A stretch of DNA of 64,000 nucleotides from Chloracidobacterium sp. (GTDB lineage: Bacteria; Acidobacteriota; Blastocatellia; Pyrinomonadales; Pyrinomonadaceae), in NCBI GenBank assembly GCA_016716365.1, contig JADJWM010000007.1:248001-312000 (forward strand), in the 5' to 3' direction. Made by a program: the position numbers and the translations under genes. Under the pieces are notes generated by a model. It worked only from the letters and a program-made list of their open reading frames with translations. It was not told the origin of the DNA and made no database searches. Below are positions 29,329-38,038 of this stretch, piece by piece. Numbering within the stretch: position 1 is the stretch's first letter; each line of letters begins with the position of its first letter.

Positions 29329-30530
29329 TGACAAAGGTCAGGACAAACTTGCAGAGAATGCCGCGAACCGAGCTTTCGGGCCGCGACATTATCTGTTTCA
29401 GCCACGATTGGTCCGGCGATCCGCTATCCAAGACGCACTTGATCCGGGTGCTTTCGCGCGATAACCGGATCCTTTGGGTGAACGCGATCGCGAATCGGGC
29501 ACCGACGGCTTCAACGAAAGACCTGTCGAGGATCTATCGGAAGCTTGCATCGTTTACCAAACCGGTCGTCGAGGTCGAACCGAATATTTATGTATTGAAT
29601 CCGCTCGCGGTCCCTGCATACGGCAATCAAGCGGTGCGTAAATTCAACGAACGGTTTCTTGTTTCGCAGGTTCGGCGGACCCTCCGCCGGCTAGGTTTCA
29701 AACGCCCGCTGAATTTGGTCTTTAATCCTGCCGCCGGATTGGTCGCAGGGAAACTCGGCGAGGACGGGATAATCTACTACTGCGTAGATGAATATACGGC
29801 ATTTACCGGCGCTTCGAAGGGGCTTAAAGAGATCGAAGAGAAACTGTTCGGGGACGCCGATCTTGTGATCGTTTCCGCCGAAGAACTGCTTCGTTCGAAG
29901 AAGAAGTTCAACGAGAACACCCATTTGATCCGGCATGGGACCGATTGGGCCCATTTCCGCAGGGCCCTTGAACCGGCGACCGAAATTCCACCTGAGATCG
30001 ATGCACTTCCAAGACCGATCATAGGTTTTCATGGATTACTGGCTGACTGGGTTGATTATCCGCTGATAAAAAAGCTGGCGGAACGATTCCGTGACGGCTC
30101 GGTCGTACTGATCGGCAAGATCGCGGTCGATGCCGAGGAAAAGATCAGGGTGCTCGAAGGGATCGAAAATGTTCATTTTCTCGGGCGTAAGCCATATTCG
30201 GAGCTTCCGGCATATTGCAAAGGATTCGACGTGGCAATTAATCCGTTCGTTATCAATGAGTTAACCCTTGCTGCTAACCCGCTGAAGGTCCGTGAATACC
30301 TTGCTGCCGGTGTGCCGGTCGTTTCGACCGATATTCCGGAGGTTCGGGTGCTGGAGCATTGTCATGTAGGGCGGGACGACGAGGATTTTATCGTACGGGT
30401 GGAGCAACAGATCACCTCTGCGAACGACCGGCAGATCATATCCGATTCCATCCGCGGCGAAAGTTGGGAGGCGAAGGTTGAGGAACTGAAGGGCCTTCTT
30501 GAAAACTGGGGTGAAAGACAGGCGGACTAG
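29328..30530 (+). CDS. Glycosyltransferase (GT-B)
   Basis: About 400 residues. The start overlaps the previous stop as TGATG; 29295 is an alternative start without a reason to prefer it. ELSGRDIICFSHDWSGDPLS is the opening, and NPLKVREYLAAGVPVVST is the donor-site motif near the C-terminus. The N-terminal part resembles GT4-like enzymes of the teichuronic acid/EPS type. The YdcF-like gene begins inside its 3' end. Confidence 0.8.
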   Translation: MTKVRTNLQRMPRTELSGRDIICFSHDWSGDPLSKTHLIRVLSRDNRILWVNAIANRAPTASTKDLSRIYRKLASFTKPVVEVEPNIYVLNPLAVPAYGNQAVRKFNERFLVSQVRRTLRRLGFKRPLNLVFNPAAGLVAGKLGEDGIIYYCVDEYTAFTGASKGLKEIEEKLFGDADLVIVSAEELLRSKKKFNENTHLIRHGTDWAHFRRALEPATEIPPEIDALPRPIIGFHGLLADWVDYPLIKKLAERFRDGSVVLIGKIAVDAEEKIRVLEGIENVHFLGRKPYSELPAYCKGFDVAINPFVINELTLAANPLKVREYLAAGVPVVSTDIPEVRVLEHCHVGRDDEDFIVRVEQQITSANDRQIISDSIRGESWEAKVEELKGLLENWGERQAD

Positions 30531-31143
30531 GATCATTGCGTTGGTTACCTTGATCGGCCTTCTCGGTGCCTGGTCGCTGATGGCGCCGTTGGCCGCCGAC
30601 GTGCTGATTGTTGAAAAACGAATCGATAATGCGGATGCTTTGCTGATCTTGAGCGGGTCAGCGGATCACGAACAAAGGGCTGCCGCCGGTGCAGCCGAAT
30701 ACATTAGAGGTGTCGCGCCGGTGGTCCTGATCACTGATGACGGCCAGCGAGGCGGTTGGGATGATAAAGAGAAGGGTAACCCCCTTTTTGTCGAGCGGAT
30801 CAGACGCAAGTTGATCGCGGGAGGCGTCCCCGCCGAAGCGATCGTTCAGTTACCGGGGAAAGTCGCAGGCACGATCGACGAGGCCGAGCTGTTGGCTGCT
30901 TCTGCCGACGAGCACGGGATCAAACGTGTCGTACTTGTAACCTCCGAATTCCATTCCCGGCGTGCATTGTGGACCTTTGAGAGAGTTGCGGCAGCCCGGG
31001 CAAAGGGCCTGGAGGTAGGAATTACTATCGCTAAACCCGACCGCCGTTACCCTGACCGCTGGACATGGTGGCTTTCGCCCAGAGGAGTGCGGACCGTAGC
31101 GGGCGAGTATGTGAAGTTTGCTGCTTATTGGTTATTTTACTGA
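30511..31143 (+). CDS. YdcF/ElyC/SanA-family (DUF218) membrane protein
   Basis: About 210 residues from GTG 30511, overlapping the upstream gene by 20 bases. A membrane anchor (about 8-30) precedes a periplasmic DUF218 domain with ADALLILSGSADHEQRAAA, VLITDDGQRGGWDD and VTSEFHSRRALWTF. The family handles envelope precursor or carrier lipid problems in several bacteria; the exact reaction is not settled. Exosortase loci often include one. Confidence 0.75.
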   Translation: MKDRRTRIIALVTLIGLLGAWSLMAPLAADVLIVEKRIDNADALLILSGSADHEQRAAAGAAEYIRGVAPVVLITDDGQRGGWDDKEKGNPLFVERIRRKLIAGGVPAEAIVQLPGKVAGTIDEAELLAASADEHGIKRVVLVTSEFHSRRALWTFERVAAARAKGLEVGITIAKPDRRYPDRWTWWLSPRGVRTVAGEYVKFAAYWLFY

Positions 31144-31164
31144 TATCGACGACGAGTCTGGAAA

Positions 31165-32061
31165 ATGAGTGCCTTGACGACATCGGTGAATGAGAACGAG
31201 ACCGCCCTGAACCACGCCGGTGAAGTGGCGCGGGGCGAGCGTTTCGAGTTTGGGAAGAACTGGAACGCTTTTCTGGCCGTCCTGGATGACGATCGGATCG
31301 CGAGGGCAGAACGGTCGCTGCAGGAGATGCTCGAGGTCGACGACCTGGCTGGGCGGACATTCCTCGACATCGGGTCGGGAAGCGGCCTTTTTTCGCTGGG
31401 GGCACGCAGGCTCGGGGCACGTGTCCATTCTTTTGATTTCGACTCGGACTCGGTCGCTTGCACACGGGAACTTCGCCGGAGATATTTTGCGAACGATGGG
31501 GATTGGACCGTCGAGCAGGGCTCCGTACTCGACGCGGCCTACGTCGAATCGCTGGGTGCTTTCGACATCGTTTATTCGTGGGGCGTTCTCCACCATACCG
31601 GCGACATGTGGCGGGCATTGGGCAATGCAGGTGACAGGGTCGCGGCGGACGGAAAGCTGTTTATCGCCATCTATAACGACACGGGCTCGCAGGCCGAGCG
31701 ATGGAAGACGATAAAAAGGACCTACTGCCGGCTGCCTTCTTTCCTTAAGAAGCCCTTTGCCGTCATGGTCTCTGTGCCTGATGAGTTGAAACGGCTGTTA
31801 TCATCTTTGCTCAGGGGCCGGCCGCTCGAGTACTTTTCCCATTGGCGAAATTATCGAAATGCACGCGGAATGAACCGATGGCACGATATTATCGATTGGG
31901 TTGGCGGTTATCCATACGAAGTTGCCGGCCCGTCGGCGCTGTTCGACTTTTTCAAGGCGCGCGGGTTTACCGTAACCGCGATGAAGTGCGACAACGTCGG
32001 GCTCGGATGCAATGAGATGGTCTTTCGGCGGACCGATGGGCCGAAAGGAATAGTGGACTAA
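31165..32061 (+). CDS. Class I SAM-dependent methyltransferase
   Basis: A 298-residue soluble enzyme. Motif I is FLDIGSGSGLFSLGA (about 66-80), followed by VHSFDFDSDSVACT. DIVYSWGVLHHTGDMWRA is the motif II/III region. It probably methylates a sugar or lipid-linked glycan. The next gene begins directly after it (stop 32061, start 32063). Confidence 0.8.
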   Translation: MSALTTSVNENETALNHAGEVARGERFEFGKNWNAFLAVLDDDRIARAERSLQEMLEVDDLAGRTFLDIGSGSGLFSLGARRLGARVHSFDFDSDSVACTRELRRRYFANDGDWTVEQGSVLDAAYVESLGAFDIVYSWGVLHHTGDMWRALGNAGDRVAADGKLFIAIYNDTGSQAERWKTIKRTYCRLPSFLKKPFAVMVSVPDELKRLLSSLLRGRPLEYFSHWRNYRNARGMNRWHDIIDWVGGYPYEVAGPSALFDFFKARGFTVTAMKCDNVGLGCNEMVFRRTDGPKGIVD

Positions 32062-32062
32062 G

Positions 32063-33217
32063 ATGCTAGTTACGGTCGTCGCGGGCGCACGCCCGAATTT
32101 CATGAAGATCTCGCCGCTGATCAAGGCCATCCGTGCTGCCAGGCTCGGCGGGGAGGAGATCGATTTTCGACTGGTCCACACGGGTCAGCACTTCGATCAA
32201 AAAATGAGCGGCGAGTTTTTTGAGCAGCTCGGGATCCCTGAACCCGACATCAATCTCGAGTGCGGCGGCGGCAGCCAGGCGGAACAAACGGCGGCGGTTC
32301 TGGTCGCGTTTGAGCGTGAACTCCAGGCAAATCCGCCGAGCGTTGTCGTGGTTGTCGGTGACGTGACCTCGACGATGGCCTGCACGATCGCGGCGAAAAA
32401 GCTTTGCGTGCCGGTTGTCCACGTTGAAGCCGGCATCCGTTCGGGTGATATGACCATGCCCGAGGAAGTAAACCGGATCGTGACCGACAGCATCTGTGAC
32501 CACTTTTTTACCACATCGCGGCATGCGAACCGCTTGCTGGAAAAGAACGGCGTTGATCAGGGCAGGATCCACTTTGTCGGCAATACGATGATCGACAGCC
32601 TTTATCAAAACCTTGAAAGGCTTAAGAAGCCGGGGCTTTGGGATATTCACGGATTGAAAAATGGAGGATATTTCCTTCTGACCCTTCATCGGCCGGCGAA
32701 CGTCGATGATCCAGAGAAACTGACCTCCTACCTCGATGCGATCCTCGACGGGACAAAAGGTTTTCCGGTCGTGTTTCCGGTTCATCCGCGGACAAGGAAA
32801 ACGCTCGAAGGGTTCGGTTATCAAAATGAACGGCTCCTGCAGACCGATCCGCTCGGCTATCTTGAGTTCATTTATCTTTTGAAATATGCGATGGCGGTGA
32901 TCACGGACTCCGGCGGTATTACCGAAGAGGCGACCGTTCTAAACGTGCCCTGTATGACGCTGAGGGATTCGACCGAGCGGCCCGAAACGGTCGACATTGG
33001 TACGAACGAATTGGTAGGCACCGACCCGGCGTTGCTGAAGCCGTATCTGGAATCGGTCGTAAAGGGCTCATGGAAGCAGGGAAGTATTCCGGAATTTTGG
33101 GACGGCAAGACGTCGGAACGGATCGTCGATGTGCTTCTTAGAACGTACGGCTCGGTGGATACAGGCCTTTACACGGCCGAAGCACCCCGTGAACTGCTTC
33201 CCGCCGAGCGCGTCTAG
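32063..33217 (+). CDS. wecB: UDP-GlcNAc 2-epimerase, non-hydrolysing
   Basis: A 384-residue enzyme interconverting UDP-GlcNAc and UDP-ManNAc. The family motifs are all present: GARPNFMKISPLIKAI, VHTGQHFDQKMS, VVGDVTSTMACTIAAKKL, HVEAGIRSGDMTMPEEVNR and DSGGITEEATVLNVP, then LRDSTERPET. It supplies ManNAc-type or ManNAcA precursor to the EPS. No dehydrogenase (WecC) is visible in the window. Confidence 0.93.
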   Translation: MLVTVVAGARPNFMKISPLIKAIRAARLGGEEIDFRLVHTGQHFDQKMSGEFFEQLGIPEPDINLECGGGSQAEQTAAVLVAFERELQANPPSVVVVVGDVTSTMACTIAAKKLCVPVVHVEAGIRSGDMTMPEEVNRIVTDSICDHFFTTSRHANRLLEKNGVDQGRIHFVGNTMIDSLYQNLERLKKPGLWDIHGLKNGGYFLLTLHRPANVDDPEKLTSYLDAILDGTKGFPVVFPVHPRTRKTLEGFGYQNERLLQTDPLGYLEFIYLLKYAMAVITDSGGITEEATVLNVPCMTLRDSTERPETVDIGTNELVGTDPALLKPYLESVVKGSWKQGSIPEFWDGKTSERIVDVLLRTYGSVDTGLYTAEAPRELLPAERV

Positions 33218-33263
33218 AGCCCGCGCACGCCCGACTGCACGAGGCCGTTAACCGATTGGTTTA

Positions 33264-34766
33264 ATGAATACGTCCATTCAAACTCGACGACTATCAGGTT
33301 CGATCGTCATCATGCTGGCGGCGATCATTTCCGCTGCATGCTCGGACAACGTTTCGGGCTCGGGTCTCGAATTCGGCGACAAGACCATTACGGTCAGAAG
33401 CGGCGGCGACCTGCAGGCCGCGATCGACCGGGCCGCTCCCGGCGATACGATCCTCCTGGAAGCCGGCGCAACGTTTGCGGGGTCGTTCAAGCTGCCGAAC
33501 AAGCCTGGAAACGAATTCATCACGATCCGTTCGAACGCTCCGGACAAGGACCTTCCAGCCGACGGCGAGAGGATCGATCCGAAAAAACACTCGTCGCGGC
33601 TCCCCAAACTGGTCTCAAACGTTAGAGGCGAACCCGCATTACTTGCGGTCGACGGAGCACATCATTTCCGGTTTGTCGCTGTCGAGTTCGGCCCAACGAT
33701 CGGCGGACTTTACGACATTATCAAACTGGGTACCGGACAGGAGCGATCCGTTGCCGAACTTCCACACCACATCGAATTCGACAGGGTCTGGATCCACGGC
33801 CACCCTGACGAGGGCCAGAGGCGTGGGATCGCCGCGAACGGGCGCCATATCAGGATCGTTGACAGCTATATCTCAGACATAAAACGCGAAGGCGACGAAA
33901 GTCAGGGCGTGGCCGTGTGGGCGACCGACGGCCCGGTCGAGATTGTGAACAATTACATCGAAGCGGCCGCCGAAAATATCTTGTTCGGTGGAGCGGGTTC
34001 GTTCCTGAAACTTGTCCCGACCGATTGTTTGGTCGATTCAAACCATCTGTCGAAGCCCATAGCTTGGAAAGGTGCTGACTGGGTCGTGAAGAACCTTTTT
34101 GAGATCAAGAATGGTCGCCGGATCAAAGTCACGAACAATCTGATGACAAATAACTGGGCGATGGGACAGGACGGCTTCGGCATTCTATTTACGACGCGGG
34201 CCGATAACGGCAATGCGACGGTGATCGAAGATATCGAGTTTACCGGGAACATCGTGAGAGGTTCCGGCGGCGGGCTAAACATTCTGGGAAACGAAGGAGC
34301 CGGCGGCCACCGTTTGAACATCCGCAACAACATTTTTGACGATATCGATGGTAAGAAGTGGGGCGGGGCCGGGCATTTCATGAAGGTGACGGACTGGAAC
34401 GGCCTCATGTTCGAAAGCAATACGATAATTCACAGCGGGAACATAACTGTCGCATACGACAAGCCCGTACGCGGTTTTGTCTTCAAGAACAATATCGTGC
34501 AGGAAAACGAATACGGGTTCTTCGGCGACGGGCTGGGTTCGGGGCTGCCCGCTCTCGACAAGTATTTTCCCGGTGGGACCTTAACTGGAAACCTGATCGT
34601 TGGCGGCGAAAAGGAGACGTATCGAGAGCCGAATCTTTTCGCCCGAACTCTCGACGAGGTCGGGTTTCGAGACCGCGCAAACGGCGATCTGAGGCTCCGC
34701 CCGGGGGGCCGTTTTGCTCCTTCCGTGGGGGCCAACCTCGACCCGGCAACAGTCGGCCGTAAGTAG
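33264..34766 (+). CDS. Right-handed beta-helix lipoprotein
   Basis: A 500-residue secreted protein. The signal peptide ends in a lipobox-like IISAAC (Cys at about residue 27), so it is probably lipidated. The body opens ITVRSGGDLQAAIDRAAPGD, the usual start of pectate-lyase-like beta helices. Short N/G-rich repeats follow (VEIVNNYIEA, IKVTNNLMTNN, FTGNIVRGSGGG, FESNTIIHSG). It may bind or cut the polymer at the cell surface. It is the last gene of the EPS run. Confidence 0.82.
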   Translation: MNTSIQTRRLSGSIVIMLAAIISAACSDNVSGSGLEFGDKTITVRSGGDLQAAIDRAAPGDTILLEAGATFAGSFKLPNKPGNEFITIRSNAPDKDLPADGERIDPKKHSSRLPKLVSNVRGEPALLAVDGAHHFRFVAVEFGPTIGGLYDIIKLGTGQERSVAELPHHIEFDRVWIHGHPDEGQRRGIAANGRHIRIVDSYISDIKREGDESQGVAVWATDGPVEIVNNYIEAAAENILFGGAGSFLKLVPTDCLVDSNHLSKPIAWKGADWVVKNLFEIKNGRRIKVTNNLMTNNWAMGQDGFGILFTTRADNGNATVIEDIEFTGNIVRGSGGGLNILGNEGAGGHRLNIRNNIFDDIDGKKWGGAGHFMKVTDWNGLMFESNTIIHSGNITVAYDKPVRGFVFKNNIVQENEYGFFGDGLGSGLPALDKYFPGGTLTGNLIVGGEKETYREPNLFARTLDEVGFRDRANGDLRLRPGGRFAPSVGANLDPATVGRK

Positions 34767-35053
34767 GAAGCTGTCGACCGCTTTCTCACCTCAAGTTGAC
34801 CCAAATGAGGATCGCCACTTTTTGTGTCCGACCGCTCCCGGATGCGGCTGTTCTCGCACCCATCGCGTCATATCCCGCGTTAACCGATCCAATAACTAGC
34901 GTTCTATCTCGCAAATTCGAACGATTTGGGCGGAACGGTGTTTGCGTGTGAGAATTCTTGTATCAGGGGTTCCGCCGGTCGTCCCGAAGTCGCCGATCAT
35001 AAGTCGGCCGATGCCGGGAGTGGCTTAGCGGGGCCGGGCAACGGGAGAAAATG
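34767..35053. other. End of EPS locus, no clear gene
   Basis: These 287 bases hold no convincing gene. A short open frame from GTG 34950 reads VRILVSGVPPVVPKSP and ends at 35028; it lacks support. The rest is unremarkable. It may contain the promoter of the small zinc-ribbon gene. Confidence 0.35.
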
Positions 35054-35293
35054 ATGCAAGTTAGGTTGAGAGAAGAATTCGACGCGGATGTGAACGCAGA
35101 AAAGACGGCGGTATCCGACGTGAAGACGGGTACCCACCATTTCGAGATCAAATGTGACGTGTGCAACCGGCGCTTTGTTGACGACGCGACCCGCGAGAGC
35201 ATCGAGCAGAAGATCGAGAAAGGACTCGAAGAACGGTTCGTTTGTTCAAACTGCGAGATGGATGCAGACGTGTTCGAACACGATGCAAGCTAA
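35054..35293 (+). CDS. Small zinc-ribbon protein
   Basis: 79 residues. Two CxxC knuckles (CDVC and CSNC) about 36 residues apart, separated by a charged helix (ESIEQKIEKGLEE), suggest one zinc site. GGAG at 35044 supports the start at 35054 rather than 35051. I do not recognise a family. It resembles small DNA- or RNA-associated zinc ribbons. Its stop lies 28 bases from the convergent next gene. Confidence 0.5.
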   Translation: MQVRLREEFDADVNAEKTAVSDVKTGTHHFEIKCDVCNRRFVDDATRESIEQKIEKGLEERFVCSNCEMDADVFEHDAS

Positions 35294-35321
35294 AGGGCAG
35301 GCCGGGGTTACCGCTCCTGGT

Positions 35322-36047
35322 TCAGCGATTTGCCTCGAGCGTTCGGGCGATCCAGCCCTTGGTGAGTTCGATAACTGCGGAATGATCTTGTGGGTCGGCC
35401 GTGGTCCTGAAGACGTATAAAAAAAGAAGCCGATCGTTTACGTGCACCAACGACATGGAACCGATTGTCAGAAAGCGTCGCCCGAACGCTTCTGAATGAG
35501 TCACAAACAGGGAACTGATCGCATTTGGCTGCTCGTTGAAATGTCCGATCGTTCTTGTTTCGCCAACTTTCATATTCGCAGACACGCCCCAAAATTCTGA
35601 GATCCTGGAGTCCATGTCGGTCTCTTGTTTCTTCAGGGCCGCCTGAAGCGCCAGCGGCGGCTGGCGCTTCAATTCCGCCGCAAGGGCCCGAAATTCCTCG
35701 GAACTGATGTCCGTCGACTTCAAGTGCTTCGGCACCGACGCTTTTGTATAAAAGGGAATGTCCGGCTCCCCGCCATCCTTTAACAGCGGGAGAATGGAAT
35801 CGTCGATATGGGCGGCAAGAACCTCATTAAGCGGCGTTTCGCTCGCAAGCAGCCGCCCGGCTATCTGCGGAAAGCGCGTCATCGTATTGGTGAAATGTTC
35901 AGGTGCGGGAATGCAGATCCGTTTCCCGCCGAGATCGTGCGAAGGAGAGACACCGCTATCCTGGCTTTTCGGCCCCGAGTCGTTCTGACCGAGCACCGAA
36001 ACAGAAGCCGCGGCAAAAAGGATGACGACCTTTCCGATTGCGTTCAT
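35322..36047 (-). CDS. Secreted protein of unknown function
   Basis: About 241 residues from ATG 36047. The signal peptide ends near SVLG|QND (about residue 21). The rest is a globular, cysteine-poor domain with DLGGKRICIPAPEHFTNTMTR and IGSMSLVHVNDRLLFLYVFR near the end. Hydrophobic beta-strand patterns suggest a compact fold. No motif is recognised. It is divergent from the BtuD-like gene and could share a control region with it. Confidence 0.5.
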   Translation of the reverse strand: MNAIGKVVILFAAASVSVLGQNDSGPKSQDSGVSPSHDLGGKRICIPAPEHFTNTMTRFPQIAGRLLASETPLNEVLAAHIDDSILPLLKDGGEPDIPFYTKASVPKHLKSTDISSEEFRALAAELKRQPPLALQAALKKQETDMDSRISEFWGVSANMKVGETRTIGHFNEQPNAISSLFVTHSEAFGRRFLTIGSMSLVHVNDRLLFLYVFRTTADPQDHSAVIELTKGWIARTLEANR

Positions 36048-36269
36048 GATCTTGGTTTTTGTTCGAAAGATTGGACGCCTCACTTATAGCATCATCCGAA
36101 CGCATTTACAACAAGGATCCTGAGACGCTCGATCGTGTCCGGCGGCCCCAGGGCCTTCTCGCGTCTTCTCTTTTTGTGAGTCGGTGGAAGCAAACGTATC
36201 ATGTCTTAAGTGCTGTTTAGGGATTTCTGATCGCGTATCGAAAAAGGGGGACGGCGCTTGGTTGACCGG

Positions 36270-37049
36270 ATGATCAGGGCAGAGAACATTTCATTCTCAT
36301 ATGGAGCGGGACCGGTACTCGACGGGCTTTCGCTCGAACTGCGCCCCGGAGAATTTGTTGGGCTCATAGGTGCCAACGGCAGCGGGAAAACGACATTGAT
36401 GAGGATACTGCTCGGGTTTCTCAGGCCGGGTTCAGGCACGGTCTTCCTAAAAGGCGATCCCGTACTGGGGCTTGCCCGACGCGAGATAGCAAAGCGGGCG
36501 ACGCTTGTACAGCAGGATACGCACATCGATTTCGCCTTCACAGTGCGGGAGGTCGTCGCGATGGGCCGAACACCGTATCTGGGCAGGTTCACGCCGGAGG
36601 GGCCGGTTGACGCTTCGATAATAGATCGTGCGATGGCCGAGACCGAGACAGACAGATTCGCCGCCCGGCCGGTGACCGAGCTTTCAGGCGGCGAGCGGCA
36701 GCGGGTCCACCTGGCACGCGCGATGGCCCAGGACACTGAGATCATTCTGCTCGATGAGCCGACGGCAAACCTCGATCTCACGCATCAGATCGAAGCCCTC
36801 GAGATGATCCGGTCGATGACGCAGCAAGGTAAGACCGCATTCGCAGCGATCCATGATCTTGGGCTCGCCTCCAGGTATTGCGACCGTGTAGTGCTTTTGT
36901 CTGGCGGGCGGGTCGCGGCCGACGGACCACCTGCAGGCGTGATAACGGAAGAAAATCTATTGCGCCACTTCAACCTTAAGGCACGCGTCAGCCGGGAGGC
37001 CGAGGGATTGCATATTTTTCCGGTAGGTCCGGGACGAGCGAACTTATGA
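36270..37049 (+). CDS. btuD: BtuD/FecE-type ABC ATPase
   Basis: 259 residues from ATG 36270 (TTG 36258 possible). Walker A GANGSGKTT, Q-loop LVQQDTHIDF, signature LSGGERQRVHLARAMAQ, Walker B IILLDEPTANLDL and the switch His in IHDLGLAS are complete. It powers import of a metal chelate through the FecCD-type permease. The assignment to cobalamin is based on the adenosyltransferase gene downstream. Its stop overlaps the next start (ATGA). Confidence 0.75.
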   Translation: MIRAENISFSYGAGPVLDGLSLELRPGEFVGLIGANGSGKTTLMRILLGFLRPGSGTVFLKGDPVLGLARREIAKRATLVQQDTHIDFAFTVREVVAMGRTPYLGRFTPEGPVDASIIDRAMAETETDRFAARPVTELSGGERQRVHLARAMAQDTEIILLDEPTANLDLTHQIEALEMIRSMTQQGKTAFAAIHDLGLASRYCDRVVLLSGGRVAADGPPAGVITEENLLRHFNLKARVSREAEGLHIFPVGPGRANL

Positions 37050-38038
37050 AAAAGACGTCAAGTCTTGGAGGAATTCTTGTATTCGGGCTGGTCCTGGTCG
37101 CGTTGATCGCCGTTGTCGTCGCTGGGATCGAGTTGACACGCAGGCAGGGCGGTGCCCCCGGGACACAGTCACAAATTCCGCCGGAACCCGCTGGTAAGCC
37201 TTTTCCACGCGAACTGACCGACGCGCAAGGTGAAAAGCTGGTGATACCCGAACCGCCGAAGCGGATCGTTTCACAGACGCTTGCGACGGACGAGATCCTC
37301 CTGACGATCTGTTCCACCAAGCGCATTGTCGCCGTTAGTGAGTTGGCCGACGACCCGAATTACAGCAACGTGGTCGAACTTGCGAATGCGATTCCCGAAC
37401 GCACGACGAAAGGTGCGGAACACATTCTTCAACTAGAGCCGGACCTGATATTTGTCGCAAGCTACAGCCGGGCGGAAATGGTCGAGCTGCTCAAGGCTTC
37501 GCGTGCACCGGTCTTCCGGTTTGCTAATTTCACGACGTTTGAGGACATCAAGGCGAATATCCGCACCGTTGGATATGCCACGGGCTGCGATGCCGAGGCC
37601 GAGAAGCTTGTCACGAAGATGGAACAGGACCTTTCGGCCCTTGCGGCACGCGTGCCATTAATGGAAAGGCCATTGCGCGTAATGTCTTACGGGGGCGGTT
37701 ACACAGCGGGACGAAATACCACTTTCGACGATCTGGTACGAGCGGTCAGCGCGGTCAACGTGAGTGCCGAGAATCAGATCGATGGGGTCGCAAAGATAAG
37801 CAGCGAAAAGCTGGCCGAATGGAAGCCGGATTTCATCGTTGCCGGCGCCAACACCGCCGATATCGAGAAAAAGCGAAAACAGATGCTTGCCGATCCTGTG
37901 ATCGCCTCGACGCCGGCCGGGAAGATGGGCAATGTGATCGTCATCGACAACCGCTATTATCTGGCGGTGTCGCATTTTGTGGTCAGGGCGGTCGAAGCCC
38001 TCTTCAGCGGACTCTACGGAAACGCGAATGCCAAATGA
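37046..38038 (+). CDS. btuF: BtuF/FhuD-type substrate-binding protein
   Basis: A 330-residue periplasmic binding protein with an uncleaved-looking N-terminal helix (about 8-28) and no lipobox, so it is membrane-anchored. EPPKRIVSQTLATDEILLTI and VVELANAIPERTTKGAEHIL are typical of the cobalamin/siderophore-binding group. The C-terminal lobe ends in VIVIDNRYYLAVSHFVVRAV. Its start overlaps the ATPase stop and its stop overlaps the permease start. Confidence 0.72.
   Translation: MKKTSSLGGILVFGLVLVALIAVVVAGIELTRRQGGAPGTQSQIPPEPAGKPFPRELTDAQGEKLVIPEPPKRIVSQTLATDEILLTICSTKRIVAVSELADDPNYSNVVELANAIPERTTKGAEHILQLEPDLIFVASYSRAEMVELLKASRAPVFRFANFTTFEDIKANIRTVGYATGCDAEAEKLVTKMEQDLSALAARVPLMERPLRVMSYGGGYTAGRNTTFDDLVRAVSAVNVSAENQIDGVAKISSEKLAEWKPDFIVAGANTADIEKKRKQMLADPVIASTPAGKMGNVIVIDNRYYLAVSHFVVRAVEALFSGLYGNANAK

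Noticed and set aside
33264..34766. Beta-helix lipoprotein as a true pectate lyase
   Set aside because: The fold is likely but catalytic residues cannot be assigned from sequence alone, so only the fold and lipidation are claimed.
36084..36269. Cobalamin riboswitch upstream of the BtuD-like gene
   Set aside because: The B12 box and conserved riboswitch core could not be found on either strand by eye.
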